Below, piece after piece: positions 48,723 through 61,886 of a stretch of 64,000 nucleotides of DNA. The translations under genes and the position numbers were made by a program. The stretch comes from Cunninghamia lanceolata (lineage: Eukaryota; Streptophyta; Pinopsida; Cupressales; Cupressaceae). The stretch spans positions 5,890,001-5,954,000 of the forward strand of contig BSBN01000297.1 of the NCBI GenBank assembly GCA_027924645.1, read 5' to 3'. Position 1 is the first letter of the stretch. Each line of letters begins with the position of its first letter. The notes beneath the pieces were generated by a model. That model saw only the letters and a list, made by a program, of their open reading frames with translations, was not told the DNA's origin and did not search any database.

Positions 48723-50706
48723 ATGGATCCTTATGTAGAAATGCAACACTTACAAAGACTTAGAAAAGTCTATGAAAACATGGATCCTAATGCTAAGGAA
48801 AAATGCAAAAATGACATTATAGATATGCCCTTAGCACACCTCATCATTGGAGAATCCCAAGCCCCTACCCAACCTTCATCATATCAACAAATACCCTACA
48901 CATCATCCCCATCCACATCATACCAATCTTCATTCTTTCAACCTTCATACCAATCTACATCTTACATATCCACTCCATCATCCTCATATCAACCTTCAAC
49001 CTCATACCAACTTCCATCATATCAACCTTTACCCTCATATCAATCTTCATCCCCTTACACATCCATGCCATCATACTTATCAAATCAACCAATACCTCCA
49101 ACTTATCCATCCCCCAACCTTTGTCATGATAATTTTGATCAAGGGAACACCAATCTATCACACCTTATCTCTAAAATCCAAACCTTATATCCACAACCAT
49201 TTACAAATCCCCTATCATCTAATCCCCATCTTATCAACCTTAATCCATCACCCTACCTACCTTACAATCCATCAATCCCAACCCCCCCAACACAATATCC
49301 CAATCCACCAACCCCTATCACCCATACACCATCTAATCCACCATCAAATCTTCCAAATCCTAACACTATCACATCCAAAGAATCCTTGTGGGATTTCCTC
49401 CAAAGAACATCACCAAGAAAAGCAATGGAATCCCCCAAATCCAACACCTATCCTTGAACCCATCCATGAACCATCACTACCTAATCCCATTACCCACCTA
49501 TCCAATCCCAATCCTAATCCCACACCAACCACCATCATTATCCATCCATTATATTGTTCTTCAACCCACACATTCATGAAGGATGCTATCCATTAGCTAT
49601 TAGAAAGGAATCAAACACCCTCATACAATCCAACATCCACCAAATCTATTGAACAACCCCCTATTATAAGTCAAGAACCATCATGTAGCCATGTTCAAGA
49701 ACACATAAGTCAAGCACCTATCGCATACATCCAAACACCTATCACATCCATCCAAGCACCTATCACATCTATCCAAGTCACTCCCACTTCTATCCAAGCA
49801 CATGAGCTATGTCAAGAATCAAATCCAAAGCATGTTGAAAAATCAACCCCTTCTCCTAATCAAGAATTAACCATCCCATCTAATCCCCTCCCATCTATTG
49901 ATCAACTTATTGATCCCACACCATCTACCAATCCCATCCCAAATCCATCCTTCTATTCACTTGGACAAAGCACTTTCATCCGTGGTGACTCCCTTGTAGG
50001 AGGTGAACAACTTCCATCCACCATCTATCCTCCTCTAACAAATAATGGACTCACGTCTTGTTTCCAAAGCACCAAATGCCCCATTGCATGTCACATGCTC
50101 CAACATATGAACTATCAAGGCAAAGGATTAGGCCTACATGAACAAAGCATCTTGGAGCCCATCCACACCACATTCCATCCATCTTCACATGGCCTTGGCT
50201 ATATACCCCAAGAAAAACAATCTAAACATGTTGGTACCACCCACACACCTTCCAAAATCCATTCATCCAATCCCAAACATGGTGCATCTCATCATACCCC
50301 CAAAGCATATGTCGCCATCCCTCCTCCATCATCCTATCATTTGCAAAAGCATGTGACCATCTATTTGCCTCCATCAAATTTACCTCCACTACTTCCAACC
50401 CCAAATATTCCTATTAAATCCACTTTACCTCCTATCCTACCAACTCCCAACATCCCTATTCACAAATCCTCTTATCCTCCCATCCTCCCAAACATCCCTA
50501 TCCATAAATCCCCTCATTCATTTATCCATAAATCTACTTTTTACCCCTCCACCCATCAACCCCCTAAATTTCCCAATCAAGACCAACAAAGGCACACATC
50601 TTTCAAATATGAAGCTTCCCCCAAATCCATGGGATTCAAAAGTAATAATTTGAATGCCTCAACTCATAAAGCACAAAATCCTAAAGATGTTATCCCTTCC
50701 AAGTAA
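48723..50706 (+). pseudogene. Pro/Ser-rich protein of element 3 with G-patch-like motif
   Basis: From ATG 48723 the protein begins MDPYVEMQHLQRLRKVYENM, a short helical head, then a long run of SYQPS/PTSYQ-type text to 49457. A frameshift near 49440 moves the reading to frame 1, where it continues through a TAG at 49594 and a QAPITSI repeat (49715-49790) to FYSLGQSTFIRGDSLVGG and then MNYQGKGLGLHEQSILEPI at 50098-50155. The last has the G-x-GLG pattern of a G-patch, as found near protease in some plant gypsy polyproteins. The Pro-rich tail ends at 50706. No pol motifs follow. It may stand in for gag or be an accessory RNA-binding protein; I do not recognise it as a whole. Confidence 0.55.
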
Positions 50707-53428
50707 AATCAAAAATCCAAAAGGCTATCAAAGCCCACACCATCACAAGAAAAAGCAAAAACAAAAATGGTGTGGGTCCCCAAACAAAAAGAACAAAACT
50801 CTAATGAGGCATCCACATCGCAATCCACCCCAAAATCTCAAACATCCCTCTCCCCATATAAAAATCCCCTAAATCCTATGTCTATTTGGGTCCCTAAAAC
50901 CCCAAATTGACTATCCAAAAATCCCCCATCCCAATCACCATTACTCCCAACTTCACATCCAAAGTACAAGCTTCCAAATACATCACGGTGTGTGCAACCA
51001 TTGGTCTTGGTTCCCCTCCACCACTTAACATTTCCACATAACCCCATTTCTCCATCTTTCATCCACTATCCTACATATCTTCCCCATCACATTCCTATGG
51101 TCCATGCTTTCGCATAATCCACATCATAATCTACATAATCGACATCATAACCCACATAGTCCACATCATAATCTGTATAATCCAAATCATAATCCACTAC
51201 CAACCATACATTCCATCTTCTCCTATCTACCAACATCTATGCAATCGTCATCCATAATGCTATCCAACATGGGACCATCTTCTCCTTGCTATGGAAATAG
51301 ACGCTAGAGTCCCCATTCCATCAAAAAAACAAAAAAATCAAAAATCAAAAATCAAGAAAATAGTAAAGAGAAAAAATCCATCCAATGGTGAAAACCACTC
51401 CTTGTGGCGCCTTGGGCAAGTACCATGATAAAAACGCCTTGTGGGCGTCATGCGTAATCCCTTCTCCATCCATTTTGTATCCCTACACTTAGGGGCAAAA
51501 CCATCTAATCATCCATGTCCATAACATCCTTTTGCATATCCTATCCATGTATCCTTATCCTATCATATTCCTATCCACCATCCCCTATTTATCCTATCAT
51601 TCCCCATCCTTCCTATCCATTATATCTTGCTTTTACCATCTCCCACCTTAGATCTTGATAAAGACAAGGGGCAAAATATCAACAACATGCTTTGGAGACC
51701 TCTTGGCATACTCCCTTTGTAAATATCCTCCATCCATCTATTGCAAAGTCCATCCATTCAAACATGAACCCATCATGCAAAATTCTAAGCATTGGGGCAT
51801 ATGATTCCTTGCAACCTAGCCCTTGGAGAAAATCCTTAGCCCCATCTCCCAGCCATCTATCTTTCATCCCTATCTCTATCTTCCAATCCATCTATCATGA
51901 ATCTCCTCTCTATCACCTTCCACTACCAAACCCCCCATCCATCTATCATGTATCCCTACCCAATCCTTTAGCCCCCATCCTATCCCTTAATGGCATGTAT
52001 CTATATATCTACCAAAAATCCCCTATCCATTTTCCTTTCATCGCCAATTCCCCTTTCCAACCCCATCACCTTCACCTCTAGACTTGGTGTTCCCTTGTCA
52101 TTGGTATTTAGCATAAAGGTTACCCACACAAAATCCAATGCAACCATCTCATAATAAACCATTCCTTTTCCAAAATCAGAAAATCCAAAAACAATACAAA
52201 ATCAAAAAATTCAAAAATAATACAAAATCTAAAAGTCCAAAAAAATCAACATATCCACAAAATCCCAAAAATAATTATCATCACAATCACACAAATCATC
52301 CAACACATCATCCCACATCATCATCACAAATTAAAACTACATATCATAACCACTTGCATCTTAATGTGCCTTGATCCTGTGGATATAAGGTATGTAGGCA
52401 GTCTAGGATACGAAGGACGTTTCCAGTACTCAGGTGCATAAGATGCACCCATCCAACCCGCTGAGATTACACTAGATCCAAGCACCACATCACCTATCAA
52501 AGCATCATCCCTTAACAAAAATCATCAACTATCAAATCAACATCAACCACAACTTGTCACCATCATATCTTGAGCCAATCTTATAACATCAACAAAGCAT
52601 GATCCAATCATCCATCGATTCCTGCCTTAGGATATATCATTCCTACGATAGGTAGAATCTATCCTATCATCATCCATCTTGGCAAGAGATACAATGGTTA
52701 TTTGTTTGGTTCATTGGTCTTTTGGTTTTTGATTTTTTATCTTTTGTCCTATTCAAAGATCACATCAAAGCTACCTTGATCTTACTATATCATGGTATGT
52801 GGCGAAAACATCTAGAATGGGGCATAGTCTTGCTTTTCTATGCTGTGCTTGTGTGTTGATTTCATTACTCCAAGCTAGTATTCATATCTTGTAGATCATA
52901 GGGTCGGTTCTAGCATATTGATCTCCTTATGCATCTAAGGTTCATCATACCTTTTGTGTACTAAGGACTTATGCTATGAGTCCCCTTCCCTTGTCTGGAC
53001 AAGGTTGTACTATCTTGGGCATGCATGAGATCATCCCTTTGTCTATGTGTCTAGTCCATGCAAATGTTGGATAAACATCATCACCCTGGTCTTCTATACC
53101 TTGGTGAAAATATCCACTTTGCTATATCAAACCTAGGATTGCTCTAAATCATTTTCAACATAATGATCATCCACCAATCAATCTCCCAACATTATCACAC
53201 TTTCATCTCGCCCCTTATCCTCCAACCACTTCTACCAATCTGTTCCATCCATTTCGAGAGCACAATCGTGTTCTCGCAACCTGCCTATCCTCTCGAGGGG
53301 GCATCACCCTTACCAATTATCCCCAAATCTTACCCTATTCTTCTAAGCCAAAATCTTTTTTCTATCCAATCCAACTCTATGTTTTGACTTCTTTGAAATG
53401 ATGTTACTTAGCTGCAACACCATCTCAC
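50707..53428 (+). other. 3' non-coding region of element 3
   Basis: Pyrimidine- and A-rich text with CATCC/AATCC words; open frames are composition effects. 51380-53430 corresponds in inverse orientation to 31400-33156 of element 2. Confidence 0.6.
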
Positions 53429-53439
53429 AGAGGGGCAAA
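53429..53439 (+). other. Polypurine tract of element 3
   Basis: AGAGGGGCAAA lies directly before the 3' LTR and is identical to the tract of element 2. Confidence 0.9.
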
Positions 53440-54455
53440 TGTAGACACCTAAAACTGACTTGCTCTACAAACCAATTTATCCCTCCTGTTAATTGAATAA
53501 ATTTAATTAATCCCTAACCATTTGTCTATCCCTTGTGATCAATTAATTCATTTAATTTATCACTAGACCTTACAACACTATCCTCATCTATTAAATAAAT
53601 ATTTCTAACATTTATTTGGCTATTTTGTCCATCTCCCTAATCCCTATTAATTAGATAAAATCATTCTTATCTAATTAATCTAGCCTACTAATTGACCTAT
53701 CCCTACCCTAGACAATTAAATAGCTATTATTTAATTGCCTACCCTAGCCTACCTCATCCTAGCCCTAGGATTAATTAAATAAAACCTATGTTTAATTAAT
53801 CCTAACCCTCTCATTTGGGTGGTCAAACCTAGTTTAACACCCTTCCCCACATCCTCCAAATAAAAAATTGAAACATATCACACATCACATTTACTTCTCT
53901 TACAAACCCCTTACCACCCCCATACCTCATTTATCACCTCTTATCCCCAAATAAATTTTTAATTCATTTGCCATTCCCCATATGAATCTTTAATTCATAA
54001 ATATTCCTTCACACCCATGCTCATTTAATCACCCCTTTCCCCAAAATGAATAAAAGATTTACTTTTATTCCTAGCCTTTGATCTCATCTTTTGATCCTCA
54101 CCCTCCATCCTCATTTCCAAAACTCTATAAATGAGACCCCTCTCTAATCCATTAGGAGGAACTTCTTCATGCATCAAACCTCTGCCAAAATCACTCCACA
54201 ATCTCCTCATCATACCATCATAATGCCAAAATTATCCCTCATCCCCATCTCAATGTCCATCTAAGTCTAAATCCTTCATCTACATTATGTTGAGCATTTG
54301 AGCAATCCACATACATTCTAGTCTTGGGTAAAATCTGAGAAGCTATCGGGTACAACTCCTTCCCTCTCTTGGATTTGTGAGTCAAAAGGAAGGTATAATT
54401 GTTTGTTTTGCATTTGATTTATGTTTTGCCTTTCATTTTGTTCTCATTGATCACA
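53440..54455 (+). repeat. 3' LTR of element 3
   Basis: Starts TGTAGACACC and ends TGATCACA; copy of 45127-46142. The first 150 bp differ more (about a dozen changes) than the rest. Confidence 0.95.
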
Positions 54456-54710
54456 CTTCCAAAAAGCTTGTTATAAGCAGCTGGGATGTATGTTGTGGTA
54501 TGGAATTCATGAGATTGTAATCTATTTTGCATTGGATAATAAAATTATTGGATGGCCAAGTTTCTATGGATGTAGCCCATTTTGGGTAAACCACATTAAA
54601 ATTTGTGTTGATCTCTTTTGTGTTATTCTTCATTGTTATATTTGGATTATTTAATCCGCATATAATTGTTAGTGTTTATTGGTCTGATCTGCCTGAATCC
54701 TAACAAACTA

Positions 54711-56224
54711 AACCAACATGTGTTTGATCTCCTTCAAATGGTCTACTTCTAAAAGGATAGAGAAGAAGGTTGGGATTGCTAAGGAACTTGCTAGGAATGG
54801 TCAAGCACCTTCTTTGGTCTTCCAACCTCCATGAACAATAAAATGATAAATATATTGGAAAAGTGTGTGTGCACCTGTCCTAAGTGTGCCTAGGAATGGA
54901 GATACAATGATAAAAGATGTTAGGAGTACCTCCCTGGTCTACGAGGAGGGATACTAGGCCTAGTGTGCAAATGGAAAAGATGGCAAATGGTTAAAGGTAA
55001 CAAGATTGGGTAAATGGATGGGATAAATCCAGTAGTAACAAATTTAGGAGAACCCTCAATGAAGAGGCAGAGCTTCATCAAGGATCCACTTCTAGTGCTA
55101 TTTTTGGGAATTTGATCACTAAATGCAGGGTTCTTAGGGAGATTGATTCCTCTAAAGTTTACAAAGAGGTTTTAGAAAGAAAATGTATGTATTATTTACT
55201 GAAATGTTTAATAGACATGAGTTTCTAGAAAATGGTGCAAGCAACTTAGAGGAATCCCTGAGAGAAGCTCCAGTCTTTAAGCCTCTCTCACAAGATATTC
55301 CTTCCTTGGATTCGAACCTACACAATGGGATGCAGAGATGGGTAACTATAACAAAGATTCTTGCCAAGAACTATGTCTATAGCTTAAAGTTGTACTAGCA
55401 ATATATGCAAAGCTCAAAGGTGATTGCAGCTAAGAAGAATGCTCAAATACTTCTTGTTTGTGTGTGTGTGTGTGTGGAGAGCTTTTAATCAAAAATCTTG
55501 CCTTTTTCATCTCTTCTAATAACTAATACCGCTTACTAATTTATTTTGATTCCTTTGGATTTGGTTCAAAAAATCATGCTAAGAATAGTCGAGCACATTT
55601 GTGGGGGCATTATGACTACCAATGGTCATCATGAGCTAGTTGCATGCAAGTGTAACATACACTTCATGGAGTTGTATGTCATGGGATGCCAGTGTGCCAT
55701 GTAGATGTCTGCACATTGCACTTTCATCCTAGGAAAATGGACCTAGATTTGGCATGAGGGTATAGAAAAGTTGTGAGGATAACCGTCCAATGCAAAATTT
55801 AGAAATAACTTGATTTGGGTGAGATAAAATTACATTGAACTACATGAGGGGACATTAAGGTGGTTACAAGACATAACGTGAAATTGCAGGGTATGCAATT
55901 TATGACGTTATAGATTTATAGTGATACTATGGATAATTTTTATGCAGATTGTCATGTGCAATTACATGATGATGATTTTTGAGGGTACAATATGGTCTAG
56001 AGATACATCTTCCTCCTCTCATGCTACTCTATTGATCACATTTTTAGATGAGGAAATCAGGCACACAACAACCATTATCATCCATTATATGTGGTCAGTA
56101 AAATACATCACAAGGTTATTAGTGATATTCTCATATATGCTACAAATCAATTCAATATATGTATTGAAGAATTCTTAGCTAATGAACACTATAATTAAAA
56201 TCATCATGCTCACTTAAGATTATC
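54711..56224. other. Unassigned region, no supported gene
   Basis: I see scattered short open frames (55183-55398 is the longest on the plus strand) without recognisable motifs, and a TG run at 55459-55477. Two tracts, 54740-55170 and 55920-56180, have a coding-like look but many stops, and may be old TE sequence. Confidence 0.4.
55459..55477. repeat. TG microsatellite
   Basis: Nine to ten TG dinucleotides in a row, flanked by TTCTTGTT and GAGAGC. Confidence 0.9.
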
Positions 56225-56450
56225 TATAGACACCTAAAATTCACCACATCTAAAATAATGTCTAGCACCACCATAATAATTAATTAATTTCATCCACAAA
56301 CCCCTTTATTCACCCCACTAATAATATCATATAAGTAATTATTTAAATTAAATGAATTAAATCCATTTCCAACCTATTATTAAATAAAATAAAATAAATT
56401 CATTTCTGCCCACTTATAATAAATAAATAAAATATATTATAAATTATACT
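56225..56450 (+). mobile_element. Tat-type LTR fragment
   Basis: Begins TATAGACACCTAAAATTCAC, the same start (with the G-to-A change) as the LTR at 45127, and continues with TTAATTAAT- and AATAAAATA-rich text of the same style. It fades out near 56450 with no LTR end, so it is a truncated relative of the element 2/3 family. Confidence 0.5.
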
Positions 56451-57013
56451 TTTTGTCATAAGTTTAATTTAGTTTTCTTATGGTGCATTTTTTGCAACAT
56501 GGAAAATTTTCTATTTAGCAAAACCAATAAGAAAATAATGAAATTTGAAGAAATTTTACAAGGACCTCTTATGATAAGTAAATACAAAGTACATTATGAA
56601 AAAAATTTAGTTGACCTAAAATGATTAAAGATAATTATCAAATCAAACAACCCATATAATGCATATCATTTAGGCCAATTTATGCAAACAATTGAAATCT
56701 AGTGTAAATAAAGAAATATCTTAAAACAACATGTGAATTAGCCAACAAAGAGGATGTGAGGTGAGACTATTTTCTAGATTAGAAGGAAAATATAAGGTCT
56801 AAGGGCATAGAGCTATGAAGTGCACATCATTGTATGACACCTTTATTTTACCCTAGGTTATAGAAGCACATAGTTGATATCCTAACCATGATTAGGTGCG
56901 TTCGTATTTTATAACAATTATATGTTGAGGTCTACCTGAACCTTAGTGTAATCATTTAGATACACCTAATTATTTTAGATGGGAACTAAGCATAATAGCT
57001 AGATGCATATTGT
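56451..57013. other. AT-rich spacer, nothing recognised
   Basis: No coding or repeat structure that I can support. Confidence 0.4.
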
Positions 57014-57350
57014 TGTTGGGAATCTAATGTGGACCTTGCGAATATTTGCCTATTATTTGGTGCTTGGGAGGAGTATGTATGGTTGACTTGCAAGTACTGT
57101 TATGCTGCTATAATTGCTCTAATTTTACATGTTGGTGATACTCATATAGGAGCATGTCCCTATATATTGTATTGTAACCTTTGTTATTGATAATACAATG
57201 TGTCCATGCTTTGTAGTGTGGGGTTTTTCTTCCAAAAGGGTTTTCCCCATGTAAAATGGTGTTATATGGTATAATTTTCTTATGTATTATTTCTTGTAAT
57301 TGTAAGATTAATGTTTTTGAACATACCTCCCTTCAAAGTTTAGTGTAGGA
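57014..57350 (+). mobile_element. Copia-type LTR fragment
   Basis: Starts TGTTGGGAATC and contains CCCTATATATTGTATTG, AGTGTGGGGTTTTTC, then AAAGGGTTTTCCCCATG and TAAAATGGTGTTATATGG, the usual TATA and R/U5 words of plant Ty1/copia LTRs. A matching CA end and target duplication were not found. Confidence 0.55.
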
Positions 57351-57364
57351 AGTGTATTCTACAC

Positions 57365-59983
57365 CATTAATTCCTTTCAAAAAACTTTGTAGAAAATACT
57401 TAAACCATGAAAACGTTTTACCTCTCCAACATCCATTGTTGTAGACCATTCAACAATTGCCCTCACTTTCTTTGGATCCATTTTCAAACCTTCAACTGAG
57501 ATTATAGATCTTAAGTATACCGAATCTAACTTAATGAAACTATAATTCTTCATATTGATTAACAACTTTTCCTCTCTCAGCCTCTACAAATTAGTTTGAT
57601 ATTTGCTAGATGTTCTTCTTTAGTCTTATTGAACATCAAACTATCATCCAAATCAATAATTATGTAAACTTACCCAAATATTTCTTCAACACTTAATTCA
57701 GCAACCTCATAAATGTGCTAGGTGCATTGGTCAACCTAAAGGGTAACTAACCATTCATACAATCCTTCCTTTATCTTAAATGTAGTCTTGCATTCATCTT
57801 CTTCCTTGATTACAATTTGGTGATAACCACTCTTCAAATCAATCTTTGTCAAATACTTTATGCCACTTAGACCACCCATTATATCATGTCTATCCTTGGA
57901 AATAGAAATCTATACTTGATAGTGATCTTATTTATTACTTTAGAGTACATATACAAATTCTCCACTTACCTCCTTTCTTTGGTGTTAATACTACATGTGT
58001 CACACATGGACTTAAATTCTATGATTGAACCCTTCATCAGTAACTCCTTTACTTTTCTATTCAACTCATTATTCTCTGCTATTATCATTCTATGTGGACC
58101 TTTATTGGGTAAACTTTCTCTTAGGATCAAATCCATATGATGACTAATATTCCTTACCAATAGTAATCCATCTCGCATATTATTTGATATGATATCACTA
58201 TATTATGTCAATAACTTTAAAATTTCTAGTTATATTCCTCCTCCTTCATCTATGATTCCACATACTCTAGGGTTCAATGAAAAACACATATTATCATGTC
58301 TTAGACCATCTAAGAACTTCCTTCCATCTACCAAAAATATTCTCCACTGCTACTATAAACTTTCTTTACTCTCTCCCTCAATGGAACTAAAATGTGTTCC
58401 TTGTCATCCCTCATCATAGTGTAAGTATTTTATCTTCCATTGTGTATAGATTTCCTATCATATTGCTATGGTCTACCCATTAACAAATGACACACATACA
58501 TTATTGTAACATTGAATATAAAAACTTCATGATATGTACCTATCTTGAATTTTACCAAACATTATTCACTTACCAAAACTTTATGTTCTTTCTACAACCA
58601 AGAGATTCTATATGGACTTAGGTGTTCTAACTTTTTCAAATTCAACTTATCAACCATCTCCTCTGGCACTAGATTAATTATATTACCACTATCAATGATG
58701 ACTTTGCAATTCTTATCTTTAGTCTTACATGTAATCTTAAATAAATTTCTCCTCTACACTAGTTCCTATTTCTTCATACCATTTAGTATTAACAAACCTT
58801 TTTCATGATTAGTGACTCACCCCCCTTTGGTTTATCTACCAGACTTTGTGATCCTTTTGAATCTTCATTAGTATATAGAACTCTTGCACTACCTTCATGT
58901 CTTCTATCACTACTTCCTTGACTTTAGAAACACTCAAATACTCTATGACCTTTTGGTCTACATCTAAAACAAGTTTCTCTAAAGATCTACTACCATTGTT
59001 GTATCTTTCTCTACCTCTTTGATATCCATCTACCATGTCATTGTGGTATGAACTACTATATGTTCTCTATCATTTTGGTATGAATAATTGTCTTCTCTTG
59101 CTTTAGAATACTCTCCCCAGGTCTTCTACCACTGTTTTGGTATCTACTTCTTGGGAATCTTCCTCCTCTTCCTCTTTGCCTATTTTATGGGATCTCAAAC
59201 CTATTGTTTAGTTTCTCTTCTATTTTTAATTCAAATTGGTATCATTCTTCAATTTTTTATAATATTACCATGCTTAATTCTTTTTGAATAGTCACTCTTA
59301 ATCCATTGATGTATCGTGTCACCTTTTCTTATCAACTTCACTATGCCTAGCCCTAATAATCATCTTATATTTTTTTATGTACTCTTTCACAATCTTCTTC
59401 TTTTGCCTTAAGTTTTACAATATTTTCAACAATTCTACTTGATAATCAACAAGTATGAATTGATTCTTCAATTTTACAACAATCATATCCCATCTCCCTA
59501 TTTTTCCTTACCTCTTCTAATTCTTTCCAATTGTACTTGTTTCCACCAAATAGTAGCATGTTCTTTCAACTTAGTTTTAGAAAATCTAACCCTCTCAAGA
59601 TCTATAGTTTATTCACACTCAAAATATTTATCTTTATTATTTATCCAATCAATCAATTGTTTTGGATTCAAACTACTAGAATAACTAACAATATCAATTC
59701 TAGGTCTCTTACCAATTTTAGAAATAGCTCACAACATCTTTGCGTGATCTATTTCTTCCTCTTTTGGGTCTTCCATAACTTGTTTGACAGTTTGTATATT
59801 TTCTCTTCTTCTTTCAGTTTCGTCATCATCACTTTCACCATTTCTAGGGTTATGACCTCTTCTTTTATCCTTTTCTACATCATCCAACCAAATATTCACA
59901 TTTCTCATCATCTCGAACATTTCTTCTATTCTTGTAGCAATATAAGCAACACCTTGGCCTCTACCCACTCTTTGTGGAGGCAT
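57365..59983 (-). pseudogene. gag-RT remnant related to element 1
   Basis: Reading down from ATG 59983 the order is gag start (MPPQRVGRGQG, acidic ESDDDETERRRE), gag core with a WWKQVQLER-like block near 59550, zinc knuckle CFRCRPKGHRVFEC near 58950, protease VIIDSGN near 58680, NISHHMDLI/ESLPNKGPHRM near 58130, an RT part with LDDSLMFNKTKEEHL near 57650, and VEGLKMDPKKVRAIVEW near 57480. All of these match element 1 in order and wording. The sequence stops abruptly at about 57365 in the RT connection region; RNase H and integrase are absent. Stops and frameshifts are more frequent than in element 1, so it is older. Inactive. Confidence 0.8.
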
Positions 59984-60174
59984 CTTGACTTTAGATTTGA
60001 TGAAAACTACCTCTAATTTAGTGATCTATCTACAAAGTCCCTTGTAAACTACCTAAAAGTCAACATTTTAATTACAAGCTTCCTTTGCAAACTACCTCAA
60101 TTCAATGATCTATTTACAAGTAGGATCCTCTTTGATCACTCTCACAACTTCTAGGATTCTAAACCTTGTGACCA

Positions 60175-60960
60175 TGCTATAATAGCATCTAGTTCAATCA
60201 TGGTTGGAGAGCCCAATTAAGGAGCATTCAACAATGTTAACAAATACACAAACACATAGTAAAACTCAATTGATACAATAAACAAACAACTATAAATCTT
60301 TATTGATTCATAGTCATAAAAGACATTAAAGTCTACATAATGGGCTTACAACATGAGGCCTTATCCTAGAGAGATATATGAACACAATTATGTGTGAAAG
60401 ACAAAAATCTCATACGATATTAAAATATAATTCTCTTGATCTTACCAAACTATGAGCCTTAGCTTTGAATTACAATAGATCCCAATCTGATCTATCATGA
60501 ATAATAATTTCCAAAGGTTAGGAGTGATATTTATATAGTGATCCTTAGCTTCTAGAATGATCTACATTGGCTGCAAGGTGGTGCAAAGTTTGATGTAAGA
60601 TGAAATGTGTAATTGTGTAGCATGTAGAAGGGAACCTTCTAGGATGAATGCGATGAATAATATGCAATGTATCTTAATGTAACTTATACCATGAACTTGG
60701 AAATATAACCAAGTGTCCTTGCAAATCTTGTACGATCACATATAACTAAAATAGTGATTTTGGTTTGGATATTTGGTATGCCTAGTGATGAGTTTGGAAC
60801 TAAGTATGCGCCTTTGTGATGGGAACTACAAGTTGTAGTGAAGATATGATGACTTGAACATTATTGTAAACCTGTAAAAAAAAATTAAATGTGAAAAAAA
60901 ATATTTTTAGTTGATGCAATATTACTCTTACTCCTTGGCTGCTCTTATATCATAGGGTTG
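60175..60960 (-). mobile_element. Putative 5' LTR of the minus-strand gypsy remnant
   Basis: The region upstream of the gag start has, in minus orientation, a TATA box (TATATAAAT, about 60527-60540) and an AATAAA signal near 60300, then a degenerate TGGTCACAAGG near 60165 where the primer site would be. The sequence between that site and gag (GAGGTAGTTTTCA) resembles the leader of element 1 near 16212. LTR ends are not defined and no second copy is present. Confidence 0.4.
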
Positions 60961-61886
60961 ATCTTGAGAAATACAAATTCAATTTGACCCACATAACTAA
61001 TCTATAATATAGATAATCAATCTATCAAAATGTGTGCATGTAAGCTTGTTTCATCTTATTTTCTCAGTAGATGAGTCTATCAAGGTGATGTGTAAAGATA
61101 TAGTTGGGGAGATTACTGGCTCAATAGGTGATTGTGTTCTCTAGCTCAACTCCCTTAGTGGATTGAATTAATGATGATGAGTGACATCAAAGACAACATT
61201 CACCAACATGCAGATGGCTTATATACAAATGATGTGGATTTGATTTTTTTGTCCCTTTATAAATTAAATCATGCTCTAATGATTTTCTCCTTATACTTGC
61301 ATTAAATTTCCCTCTATGAAGCTAAAGGCACATTGTTCATGTCTTTAAATATGATGATATAGCAACATGTCACACAAACATGTGTCAAGCTAGCTCATAA
61401 CAATTAGTAGAAAGGGCCGAGAAAGTTGAACTTTAAACTTGAATATTTGAAATTTGGAGTCATTTCTGTGTGCCTTGAAATTTAACTAGGTCAATCTTGA
61501 GTGGCATGAAAATGAAGTGGCATGAAAATGAACTTTGTGGCTACAATGGTAATTTTGATGTAGGGAGCAAATTTATAGAAGTGATTACGAATGAGAGTGC
61601 ATTAGTGATGAATGTATGTAAAGTAATGCAAGTAAAATGAAATGGATATAAACTAATAATCGATCCATAAACCAAACTAAACACAAAATTATACTACTTA
61701 TCAATATATGTTTTGATTAAGATAACCGAGAAGGGCTTGAACCCTTACAAAAAATCCATTAAGGCAAATAGAAAGAGTTTTACAAGCATTAAAACTAAGC
61801 ACAAACCCAATAAAGCATAAAACAACTAACTATAGAATGAGGGCCAACAAAAAATAGAACACCTAGCACAAAACCAGCTAGAGAAA
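60961..61886. other. Spacer, no gene seen
   Basis: AT-rich with no motif that I can support. Confidence 0.4.

Larger units (their letters stand above)
45127..54455 (+). mobile_element. Element 3: 9.3-kb non-autonomous relative of element 2
   Basis: LTRs of 1,016 bp at 45127-46142 and 53440-54455 bound a 7.3-kb interior with primer site, leader array, leader hairpin, one long Pro/Ser-rich coding region and a 3' non-coding part, but no protease, RT, RNase H or integrase. Target duplication is CTTCT/CTTCC (one change). LTRs, primer site, tract and hairpin match element 2, which is on the other strand. Confidence 0.9.
44946..54705 (+). mobile_element. Solo Copia LTR (426 bp), split by element 3
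   Basis: Left part 44946-45126 starts TGTTGG and contains CGGGGTTCGGGGGTGCAGCC; right part 54456-54705 has GGATGTAGCCCATTTTGGGT, AACCACATTAAAATTTGTG and ends CCTAACA. Both are typical words of plant Ty1/copia LTRs in the right order. A perfect 5-bp target duplication AACTA lies at 44941-44945 and 54706-54710. Element 3 sits between the two parts. No copia internal region is present, so it was already a solo LTR or became one later. Confidence 0.85.
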
